Position numbers and translations under genes: made by a program
Notes under the pieces: model-generated
What the model saw: only the letters and a program-made list of their open reading frames with translations
The model's database searches: none
Told to the model about the DNA's origin: nothing
Shown: in pieces, positions 53,446 through 64,000 of the stretch
How positions within the stretch are numbered: position 1 is the stretch's first letter
Layout: every line of letters begins with the position of its first letter
Assembly (NCBI GenBank): GCA_964036195.1
Contig: OZ038452.1
Location: forward strand, 11,712,704-11,776,703
DNA: 64,000 nucleotides
Source of the DNA: Sphaerolaimus hirsutus
Lineage: Eukaryota > Nematoda > Chromadorea > Monhysterida > Sphaerolaimidae
Direction of reading: 5' to 3'

Positions 53446-55751
53446 ATACACGCATATTTGATTTATAGTGCAAAATAGATTTGGAAATTCACGTATGCAT
53501 TTTTGGAAATGAAACTTTATTTTGTATGGGAATTCCAGCCAGCTCTTCTTGACCGCTCCAAAGCATGTGTGCATTTTTAAAAATGAAACTATTTTTTGGA
53601 TATGTGCATTTTCTATATGAAACTCCGGCGGTCTTAGATGGATTTATGCATTGTCGGCATGAAAGTCCTGTTTTTCATAGGGGACCGGTCTTGGATATGT
53701 GAACTTTCAATGTGAAAATTGTGATTTTTTTGAAATTCAGTACCACTGTATCTCGGGAATGAAATGGACTATAACGCTGATTTTTTTTCTAAAATGTGAA
53801 AAACTATATGTGGAGGTCAAATCCACGCTTAACTTGTTTTTTTTCTGGATTTGGTGCTTGTGAACTTTTGGAATGGAACTCTGGAATGTTAACAATAAAG
53901 TGTCAAATTTTCAGCCCCTGCGCTCAATGTATAATGGCAAAATTGGCTGCACTCAATTGTATATTGGAAAAATTGGGTGTCTTGAATTCTACTTGGACAG
54001 AACAAAACCATTTTGGGGAAGAAAATGCACTTGTTGACTTCTTGCACTTGAGAACCTTTTTGTTCCGGCCCGCATCCTGCCTGCCTTATAGAAAATTTAT
54101 GGACTTGTCGACTTTTAGAAATCTGTGTCCATGATGGACTTATCACATTTCTTGCATTTTTTTCCCATAAAATAAGGCTGCGTAAGGTGGACTTGTCGAC
54201 TTTAAGCCCAAAACTAAGTGGACTTGTCGACTTCTTGCCCAATTTTTTTGCATTTTTCCCAAAAATGTCAAATTTGGCACTTTGCCATATGGGCATGTGA
54301 AGTCTAAAAATTTATGGAAAATTATGAAAAATGTGCAGGAGAAGCTCCGGATGACGTTCCCAGGCTTAACTCAAAATTTTCATATTTTGGACCTGTTGAC
54401 TTTTAGAATTGGACACCTCAATTACATTTCCTTTTTGAGGTGTTTTGTGACATTTTATAAAATCACCTTTTCTCACAGTCACCCGTTTTCAATGCCAGGC
54501 GAAACAGATAATCAACCAACTGGCTGTGTTACTTCCAAATGTGAGTGCGCGTCCATCCGCGGTGCAGCAGGGAGTGAGTGGCTCCGGTGGCAATCTGCAC
54601 CCTGATGCCGCTCAGGGCAACGCACCGCCCAGCCGCCTTTCACGTCGCCCTGAGCAGCATTGGGGTGCAGATCGCTGCCAGCTCCACTCACTCCCTGCTG
54701 CACCGTGGATGGATGCGCGCTCATCTTTGGAAGTAACAGCTGTTGATTGATTGGCTGTTTTGCCTGGCATTGGAAAATGGGTGACTCTGAGAAAAGAAAT
54801 ATGAAAATTTTGAGTTAAGCCTGGTAACATCATCTGGGGCTTCTCCCGTATATTTTTCATAATTTTCCATAAATTTTTTGACCTCACATGCCGATGTGGC
54901 AAAGTGCAACATTTGACATTTTCAGGGAAAAATGCAAAAAAAAATTGGGCAAGAAGTTGACAAGTCCACTTAGTTTTGGGCTAAAAGTTGACAAGTCCAC
55001 CTTCCACAGCCTTATATTATGCAAAAAATTGCAATAAATGTGATAAGTCCATTATGGACACCAATTTCTAAAAGTAGACAAGTCCATAAATTTTCCATAA
55101 GGCAAGCAGGATGTGGGTGGGAACAAAAATGTTCTCGAGTGCAAGAAGTTGACAAGTGCATTTTCCTCCCCAAAACGGTTTAGTTCTGTCCAAGTAGAAT
55201 TTTATAGACACCCAATTTTTCCATTATACATTGAGTGCAGCAAATTTTTCCATTATACGTTGAGTGCAGGGGCTGAAAATTTGACACTTTATTGTTAACA
55301 TTTGGGGAGTTCCATTCCAAAAGTTCACAAGCGCCAAATCCAGAAAAATCAAGTTAAGCATGGATTTGACCTCCACGTATAGTTTTTCACATTTTAGAAA
55401 AAGAATCAGTGTTATAGTCCATTTCGTTCCCGAGATACAGTGGTACCAATTTTTAACAAAATCGCAATTTTCACATTGAAAGTTCACATATCCATGACCA
55501 GTACCCTATGAAAAACAGGACTTTCATGCCGAAAATTCATAAATCCATCTAAGACCACTGGAGTTTCATATCAAAAATGCACATATCCAAAAAAAATTTC
55601 ATTTCCAAAAATCCACATGTGCTTCGGAGCGGTCGCGAAGAGCTGGCTGGAATTCCCATACGAAATAAAGTTTCATTTCCAAAAATGCATACGTGAATTT
55701 CCAAATCTATTTTATTTAAATCAAATATGAGTGTATATCAATCTATCAAAT

Positions 55752-56142
55752 TCCCATATTACCTCTAAATACCCCCAGGGGGTTTATTATTTCGCCAGCA
55801 AAATTTGAGGGGGGTCTATTATTTCACTAGAACATTTCAGATATTCCCCAAACTCAGATGTAGAAAAATCTAACAATTACATAGATGTATATGTGTTTAT
55901 AGGCATAAATAACTGTATATACACATCAACCTGTCCCTAACGTCACTCAATCATCAGTTTTAACATGTGTTCTGCATTGTACAGATTACAAACTGTGGTA
56001 TTTGTCATGTACGTTCTCTTTACACTGAATTTTAGGGGGGTATTTCAAGGGGGGTTATTATTTCCTCAGCCGAATTTTAGGGGGGTATTTCGAGGGGGGG
56101 TTAATTCAAGGGGGGGGGGGTTAATTTGAGGTAATACGGTAT
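55752..56142. mobile_element. Family 'A' copy inside the right palindrome arm
   Basis: CCCATATTACCTCTAAATACC to GAGGTAATACGGTA; mirror partner of 53085-53445. Confidence 0.75.
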
Positions 56143-57194
56143 ATTGATCTGAAAATTTAGGTAGAGGTTATTTTAGACACGGGCTTTGCAGTCATGTAAT
56201 TTGTTTTTGCCTACGATGCACCGTTAAGAAGTTATTTGACTTTTAATTCCAATTGTTCCCAATTTAAGCTGATTTACAATATCTCACATAACTCCCTCAA
56301 TATTTTCCGGCCAACAAAATTTGTGGTTACAAAAATTGTGGAGAAATGTCGGATATATCTGAAAAGTGTAAGGCATGCTTTGTCGCCCAAACATAGCGCC
56401 GTCGGGCCATTGTCAAACTTTAAAATGCGATTTTGAAAAATTGAAAACTGTGGATATATGTGTTTGTGGAATGAAACTCCCCATTCGGAACTTGATGTTG
56501 AGCATGAGAGAGCGCCATTGGACATGCACCACAGACCTGGAATTGGAAATGAAACTTAAAATGTGATTTACTCAAAATCGCATTTTGTGGACTTGTCGAC
56601 TTTTAGAATTCGACACCTCAATTAGATGGTTCTCATAAAACCTGGGAAAAATAAAAATAAATTCGAATGCAATATGTTTATTTTGTCTGACATTTTACAA
56701 ATTGACATCTGCAACATGTTGCATTCTTCATACAATCTGTAGATTGTCCCTCTACTACGTAGCCATTTCATTTTACCCAATTCTGCAACTCAGGTCACTT
56801 GGCTCACGCGTGTCCACCCAATGGGAGTCTGAAGCAGTGGTTCTCCGCGCCTGGCAGTGTGCCAACGTTCTGTCCCGCTGCACACACCCATGGCACCAGA
56901 GCATTGTCCAGTGGCTTGGCTTCACCCACCGATGGTTCCAGGTGCGCCACATGGATTGCGCTGGCATTGATTACACACTGATAAAGTGTAATGAGCAGGT
57001 TGGGTTGATTGTTCGAGGGTGTAGCAGCCATAAAGTAAACCTGGCTGTAATATAGACCTAGCCATAATGTAAGCCTACTCAGCCGTAAAGTAGACCCGAC
57101 TGTGTACTAGGTGGTGCTACATTACAACTGGGCATCATTACAGCTGGGTTTACTTTACAGCTGGGTTTACATTTTGGCTGAGCTGGGGGATTAA

Positions 57195-60100
57195 CGTTTT
57201 TAGCTATTTTTCTAGCTAAATAGCTATTTTTCAATGTTTTTTTTCACTTGACACTTTTTCATGTCGTCTTTGGATTCAAGTAAAGTGAAAAAAGTTGACC
57301 AATGGCATTGCTCAACTTTTTTCACTTCACTCAAATTCTAACATCACTTGAAAAAGTGTGAAGTGAAAAAAACTATCAAAAATAGCTCTTTTAAACATTT
57401 TTTCAGTTTACACTTTTTCAACTGATGTTTGGATTTAAGTAAAGTGAAAAAAGTTGAGAAATGCCATTGGTCAACTTTTTTCCACTTCACTCAAATTCTA
57501 ACATCATGTGAAAAAGTGTGAAGTGAAAAAAACTGTCAAAAATAGCTGTTTTTCAATGTTTTTTTTCACTTTACACTTTTTCAAGCGATGTTTGGATTTA
57601 AGTAAAGTGAAAAAAAGTTGAGCAATGGCATTGCTCAACTTTTTTCACTTCACTCAAATCCTAACATCACTTGAAAAAGTGTGAAGTGAAAAAAACTGTC
57701 AAAAATAGCTGTTTTTCAATGTTTTTTTTCACTTTACACTTTTTCAGATGATCTTTGGATTCAAGTAAAGTGAAAAAAAGTTGAGCAATGGCATTGCACA
57801 ACTTTTTTCACTTCACTCAAATCCTAACATCACTTGAAAAAGTGTGAAGTGAAAAAAACTATCAAAAATAGCTATTTTTCAACGTTTTTTCAGTTTACAC
57901 TTTTTCAAGTGATGTTTGGATTTAAGTTAAGTGAAAAAAGTTGAGAAACGCCATTGGTCAACTTTTTTCAATTCACTCAACCCCTAACATCACTTGAAAA
58001 AGTGTGAAGTGAAAAAAACTATCAAAAATAGCTATTTTTCAACGTTTTTTTCACTTTACACTTTTTCAGATGATTTTTGGATTCAAGTAAAGTGAAAAAA
58101 GTTGACCAATGGCATTGCTCAACTTTTTCCACTTCACTCAAATCCTAACATCACTTGAAAAAGTGTGAATTGAAAAAAACTATCAAAAATAGCTCTTTTC
58201 AACATTTTTTCAGTTTACACTTTTTCAACTGATGTTTGGATTTAAGTAAAGTGAAAAAAGTTGAGAAATGCCATTGGTCAACTTTTTTCAATTCACTCAA
58301 CCCCTAACATCACTTGAAAAAGTGTGAAGTGAAAAAAACTATCAAAAATAGCTATTTTTCAACGTTTTTTTCACTTTACACTTTTTCAGATGATTTTTGG
58401 ATTCAAGTAAAGTGAAAAAAGTTGACCAATGGCATTGCTCAACTTTTTCCACTTCACTCAAATCCTAACATCACTTGAAAAAGTGTGAATTGAAAAAAAC
58501 TATCAAAAATAGCTCTTTTCAACATTTTTTCAGTTTACACTTTTTCAACTGATGTTTGGATTTAAGTAAAGTGAAAAAAGTTGAGAAATGCCATTGGTCA
58601 ACTTTTTTCCACTTCACTCAAATCCTAACATCATGTGAAAAAGTGTGAAGTGAAAAAAACTGTCAAAAATAGCTGTTTTTCAATGTTTTTTTTCACTTTA
58701 CACTTTTTCAAGCGATGTTTGGATTTAAGTAAAGTGAAAAAAAGTTGAGCAATGGCATTGCTCTACTTTTTTCACTTCACTCAAATCCTAACATCACTTG
58801 AAAAAGTGTGAAGTGAAAAAAACTATCAAAAATAGCTATTTTTCAACGTTTTTTCAGTTTACACTTTTTCAAGTGATGTTTGGATTTAAGTAAAGTGAAA
58901 AAAGTTGAGAAATGCCATTGGTCAACTTTTTTCACTTCACTCAAATCCTAACATCACTTGAAAAAGTGTGAAGTGAAAAAAACTATCAAAAATAGCTATT
59001 TTTCAAAGTTTTTTTCACTTTACACTTTTTCAGATGATCTTTGGATTCAAGTAAAGTGAAAAAAGTTGACCAATGGCATTGCGCAACTTTTTTCACTTCA
59101 CTCAAATCCTAACATCACTTGAAAAAGTGTGAAGTGAAAAAAACTGTCAAAAATAGCTGTTTTTCAATGTTTTTTTTCACTTTACACTTTTTCAGATGAT
59201 CTTTGGATTCAAGTAAAGTGAAAAAAAGTTGAGCAATGGCATTGCACAACTTTTATCACTTCACTCAAATCCTAACATCACTTGAAAAAGTGTGAAGTGA
59301 AAAAAACTATCAAAAATAGCTATTTTTCAACGTTTTTTCAGTTTACACTTTTTCAAGTGATGTTTGGATTTAAGTAAAGTGAAAAAAGTTGAGAAACGCC
59401 ATTGGTCAACTTTTTTCAATTCACTCAAATCCTAACATCACTTGAAAAAGTGTGAAGTGAAAAAAACTATCAAAAATAGCTATTTTTCAACGTTTTTTTC
59501 ACTTTACACTTTTTCAGATGATTTTTGGATTCAAGTAAAGTGAAAAAAAGTTGACCAATGGCATTGCTCAACTTTTTTCACTTCACTCAAATCCTAACAT
59601 CACTTGAAAAAGTGTGAAGTGAAAAAAACTATCAAAAATAGCTATTTTTCAACGTTTTTTCAGTTTACACTTTTTCAAGTGATGTTTGGATTTAAGTAAA
59701 GTGAAAAAAGTTGAGAAACGCCATTGGTCAACTTTTTTCAATTCACTCAAATCCTAACATCACTTGAAAAAGTGTGACGTGAAAAAAACTATCAAAAATA
59801 GCTATTTTTCAACGTTTTTTCAGTTTACACTTTTTCAAGTGATGTTTGGATTTAAGTAAAGTGAAAAAAGTTGAGAAACGCCATTGGTCAACTTTTTTCA
59901 ATTCACTCAAATCCTAACATCACTTGAAAAAGTGTGAAGTGAAAAAACTATCAAAAATAGCTATTTTTCAAAGTTTTTTTCACTTTACACTTTTTCAGAT
60001 GATCTTTGGATTCAAGTAAAGTGAAAAAAGTTGACCAATGGCATTGCGCAACTTTTTTCACTTCACTCAAATCCTAACATCACTTGAAAAAGTGTGAAGT

Positions 60101-63100
60101 GAAAAAAACTGTCAAAAATAGCTGTTTTTCAATGTTTTTTTTCACTTTACACTTTTTCAGGTGATCTTTGGATTCAAGTAAAGTGAAAAAAAGTTGAGCA
60201 ATGGCATTGCACAACTTTTATCACTTCACTCAAATCCTAACATCACTTGAAAAAGTGTGAAGTGAAAAAAACTATCAAAAATAGCTATTTTTCAACGTTT
60301 TTTCAGTTTACACTTTTTCAAGTGATGTTTGGATTTAAGTAAAGTGAAAAAAGTTGAGAAACGCCATTGGTCAACTTTTTTCAATTCACTCAAATCCTAA
60401 CATCACTTGAAAAAGTGTGAAGTGAAAAAAACTGTCAAAAATAGCTGTTTTTCAATGTTTTTTTTCACTTTACACTTTTTCAAGCGATGTTTGGATTTAA
60501 GTAAAGTGAAAAAAAGTTGAGCAATGGCATTGCTCAACTTTTTTCACTTCACTCAAATCCTAACATCACTTGAAAAAGTGTGAAGTGAAAAAAACTGTCA
60601 AAAATAGCTGTTTTTCAATGTTTTTTTTCACTTTACACTTTTTCAGATGATCTTTGGATTCAAGTAAAGTGAAAAAAAGTTGAGCAATGGCATTGCACAA
60701 CTTTTTTCACTTCACTCAAATCCTAACATCACTTGAAAAAGTGTGAAGTGAAAAAAACTATCAAAAATAGCTATTTTTCAACGTTTTTTCAGTTTACACT
60801 TTTTCAAGTGATGTTTGGATTTAAGTTAAGTGAAAAAAGTTGAGAAACGCCATTGGTCAACTTTTTTCAATTCACTCAACCCCTAACATCACTTGAAAAA
60901 GTGTGAAGTGAAAAAAACTATCAAAAATAGCTATTTTTCAACGTTTTTTTCACTTTACACTTTTTCAGATGATTTTTGGATTCAAGTAAAGTGAAAAAAG
61001 TTGACCAATGGCATTGCTCAACTTTTTCCACTTCACTCAAATCCTAACATCACTTGAAAAAGTGTGAATTGAAAAAAACTATCAAAAATAGCTCTTTTCA
61101 ACATTTTTTCAGTTTACACTTTTTCAACTGATGTTTGGATTTAAGTAAAGTGAAAAAAGTTGAGAAATGCCATTGGTCAACTTTTTTCAATTCACTCAAC
61201 CCCTAACATCACTTGAAAAAGTGTGAAGTGAAAAAAAACTATCAAAAATAGCTATTTTTCAACGTTTTTTTCACTTTACACTTTTTCAGATGATTTTTGG
61301 ATTCAAGTAAAGTGAAAAAAGTTGACCAATGGCATTGCTCAACTTTTTCCACTTCACTCAAATCCTAACATCACTTGAAAAAGTGTGAATTGAAAAAAAC
61401 TATCAAAAATAGCTCTTTTCAACATTTTTTCAGTTTACACTTTTTCAACTGATGTTTGGATTTAAGTAAAGTGAAAAAAGTTGAGAAATGCCATTGGTCA
61501 ACTTTTTTCAATTCACTCAACCCCTAACATCACTTGAAAAAGTGTGAAGTGAAAAAAACTATCAAAAATAGCTATTTTTCAACGTTTTTTTCACTTTACA
61601 CTTTTTCAGATGATTTTTGGATTCAAGTAAAGTGAAAAAAGTTGACCAATGGCATTGCTCAACTTTTTCCACTTCACTCAAATCCTAACATCACTTGAAA
61701 AAGTGTGAATTGAAAAAAACTATCAAAAATAGCTCTTTTCAACATTTTTTCAGTTTACACTTTTTCAACTGATGTTTGGATTTAAGTAAAGTGAAAAAAG
61801 TTGAGAAATGCCATTGGTCAACTTTTTTCCACTTCACTCAAATCCTAACATCATGTGAAAATGTGTGAAGTGAAAAAAACTGTCAAAAATAGCTGTTTTT
61901 CAATGTTTTTTTTCACTTTACACTTTTTCAAGCGATGTTTGGATTTAAGTAAAGTGAAAAAAAGTTGAGCAATGGCATTGCTCTACTTTTTTCACTTCAC
62001 TCAAATCCTAACATCACTTGAAAAAGTGTGAAGTGAAAAAAACTATCAAAAATAGCTATTTTTCAACGTTTTTTCAGTTTACACTTTTTCAAGTGATGTT
62101 TGGATTTAAGTAAAGTGAAAAAAGTTGAGAAATGCCATTGGTCAACTTTTTTCACTTCACTCAAATCCTAACATCACTTGAAAAAGTGTGAAGTGAAAAA
62201 AACTATCAAAAATAGCTATTTTTCAAAGTTTTTTTCACTTTACACTTTTTCAGATGATCTTTGGATTCAAGTAAAGTGAAAAAAGTTGACCAATGGCATT
62301 GCGCAACTTTTTTCACTTCACTCAAATCCTAACATCACTTGAAAAAGTGTGAAGTGAAAAAAACTGTCAAAAATAGCTGTTTTTCAATGTTTTTTTTCAC
62401 TTTACACTTTTTCAGATGATCTTTGGATTCAAGTAAAGTGAAAAAAAGTTGAGCAATGGCATTGCACAACTTTTATCACTTCACTCAAATCCTAACATCA
62501 CTTGAAAAAGTGTGAAGTGAAAAAAACTATCAAAAATAGCTATTTTTCAACGTTTTTTCAGTTTACACTTTTTCAAGTGATGTTTGGATTTAAGTAAAGT
62601 GAAAAAAGTTGAGAAACGCCATTGGTCAACTTTTTTCAATTCACTCAAATCCTAACATCACTTGAAAAAGTGTGAAGTGAAAAAAACTATCAAAAATAGC
62701 TATTTTTCAACGTTTTTTTCACTTTACACTTTTTCAGATGATTTTTGGATTCAAGTAAAGTGAAAAAAAGTTGACCAATGGCATTGCTCAACTTTTTTCA
62801 CTTCACTCAAATCCTAACATCACTTGAAAAAGTGTGAAGTGAAAAAAACTATCAAAAATAGCTATTTTTCAACGTTTTTTCAGTTTACACTTTTTCAAGT
62901 GATGTTTGGATTTAAGTAAAGTGAAAAAAGTTGAGAAACGCCATTGGTCAACTTTTTTCAATTCACTCAAATCCTAACATCACTTGAAAAAGTGTGACGT
63001 GAAAAAAACTATCAAAAATAGCTATTTTTCAACGTTTTTTCAGTTTACACTTTTTCAAGTGATGTTTGGATTTAAGTAAAGTGAAAAAAGTTGAGAAACG

Positions 63101-64000
63101 CCATTGGTCAACTTTTTTCAATTCACTCAAATCCTAACATCACTTGAAAAAGTGTGAAGTGAAAAAAACTATCAAAAATAGCTATTTTTCAAAGTTTTTT
63201 TCACTTTACACTTTTTCAGATGATCTTTGGATTCAAGTAAAGTGAAAAAAGTTGACCAATGGCATTGCGCAACTTTTTTCACTTCACTCAAATCCTAACA
63301 TCACTTGAAAAAGTGTGAATTGAAAAAAACTATCAAAAATAGCTCTTTTCAACATTTTTTCAGTTTACACTTTTTCAACTGATGTTTGGATTTAAGTAAA
63401 GTGAAAAAAGTTGAGAAATGCCATTGGTCAACTTTTTTCAATTCACTCAACCCCTAACATCACTTGAAAAAGTGTGAAGTGAAAAAAAACTATCAAAAAT
63501 AGCTATTTTTCAAAGTTTTTTTCACTTTACACTTTTTCAGATGATCTTTGGATTCAAGTAAAGTGAAAAAAGTTGACCAATGGCATTGCGCAACTTTTTT
63601 CACTTCACTCAAATCCTAACATCACTTGAAAAAGTGTGAAGTGAAAAAAACTATCAAAAATAGCTATTTTTCAACGTTTTTTCAGTTTACACTTTTTCAA
63701 GTGATGTTTGGATTTAAGTAAAGTGAAAAAAGTTGAGAAACGCCATTGGTCAACTTTTTTCAATTCACTCAAATCCTAACATCACTTGAAAAAGTGTGAA
63801 GTGAAAAAAACTATCAAAAATAGCTATTTTTCAACGTTTTTTTCACTTTACACTTTTTCAGATGATTTTTGGATTCAAGTAAAGTGAAAAAAAGTTGACC
63901 AATGGCATTGCTCAACTTTTTTCACTTCACTCAAATCCCACTTGAAAAAGTGTAAACTGAAAAAATGTTGAAAAATAGCTATTTAGCTAGAAAAAAAAAG
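57195..64000. repeat. Satellite array 2, about 42 copies, with higher-order duplication
   Basis: The same roughly 160-bp unit as array 1 in opposite sense. Successive AATAGCT hinges are spaced 159-163 bp. Two unit types alternate in places: CAGTTTACACTTTTTCAAGTGATG and CACTTTACACTTTTTCAGATGATN, giving 320-bp dimers. Rare variants recur exactly 3220 bp apart: GCTCTACTTTT at 58762/61982, TTTTATCACT at 59251/62471, AGTGTGACGT at 59771/62991. The array closes at the window edge with AAAAATAGCTATTTAGCTAG, the complement of the edge at 50138. Confidence 0.92.

Larger units (their letters stand above)
52027..57194. mobile_element. 5.2-kb imperfect palindrome between the two satellite arrays
   Basis: The left arm 52027-54610 is the reverse complement of 54611-57194. 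Matching landmarks sum to about 109220: TTAATCCCCCAGC (52027) with GGGGGATTAA (57194); the codon start at 52189 with that at 57031; GCAGCAGGGAGTGAGTGG with CCACTCACTCCCTGCTGC either side of the centre. Arms differ by roughly one base in ten at the outer edge. A GTCGACTTTTAGAATTGG-type motif recurs within each arm. No transposase or other protein was recognised. Confidence 0.88.

Noticed and set aside
57195..64000. Regularly spaced repeats resembling a CRISPR array
   Set aside because: Units are about 160 bp, contiguous, without unique spacers, in animal nuclear DNA; they are satellite monomers.
1..64000. tRNA, rRNA and snRNA genes
   Set aside because: No cloverleaf-type A/B-box pairs or recognisable rRNA/snRNA core sequences were noticed by eye; a covariance-model scan was not possible.

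Overview
This is a repeat-laden window of animal nuclear DNA. The coding exons are short, bounded by GT/AG splice sites, and belong to metazoan gene families. Large AT-rich introns are filled with DNA transposons. The organism is a metazoan, probably an invertebrate and perhaps an arthropod; the sequence does not resolve it further. No bacterial-style operon, CRISPR array, rRNA or tRNA was seen.

Region 1 (1-10.7 kb, + strand): ten exons of the ubiquitin-activating enzyme E1 (UBA1), from the end of one exon at position 1 through the adenylation and catalytic-cysteine domains. The frame stays open throughout, but the catalytic cysteine codon reads arginine (4493-4495). The C-terminal ubiquitin-fold domain that docks E2 enzymes is not in the window. 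Region 2 (11.1-43.4 kb, + strand): seven GC-rich exons, all phase 0, join into one open frame of about 513 codons ending at a stop at 43371. The protein has helical segments, a K/R-rich stretch and a P/Q/H-rich linker. I do not recognise it.

Region 3 (47.8-49.8 kb, - strand): exon remnants of a MYCBP2/Highwire-family (PHR) E3 ligase gene. They carry its PHR domain with introns retained but with frame breaks, so it is a decayed, unprocessed pseudogene. Region 4 (50.1-64.0 kb): a giant foldback structure. A 5.2-kb imperfect palindrome (52027-57194, centre near 54610) is flanked by two arrays of a roughly 160-bp self-complementary satellite. The longer array runs to the window end and shows higher-order duplication.

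Introns and intergenic DNA are a dense mosaic of non-autonomous transposons. Seventeen elements have matching (8/8 or 7/8) 8-bp flanking duplications, the mark of hAT-type insertion. Another family has C-rich/G-rich tracts and CCGTATT ends at TA dinucleotides. There are also palindromic elements at TTAA and many nested insertions, several with a paralogous empty site elsewhere in the window. UBA1 (ubiquitin activation) and MYCBP2 (a ubiquitin ligase) act in the same pathway, but nothing here shows a functional link.
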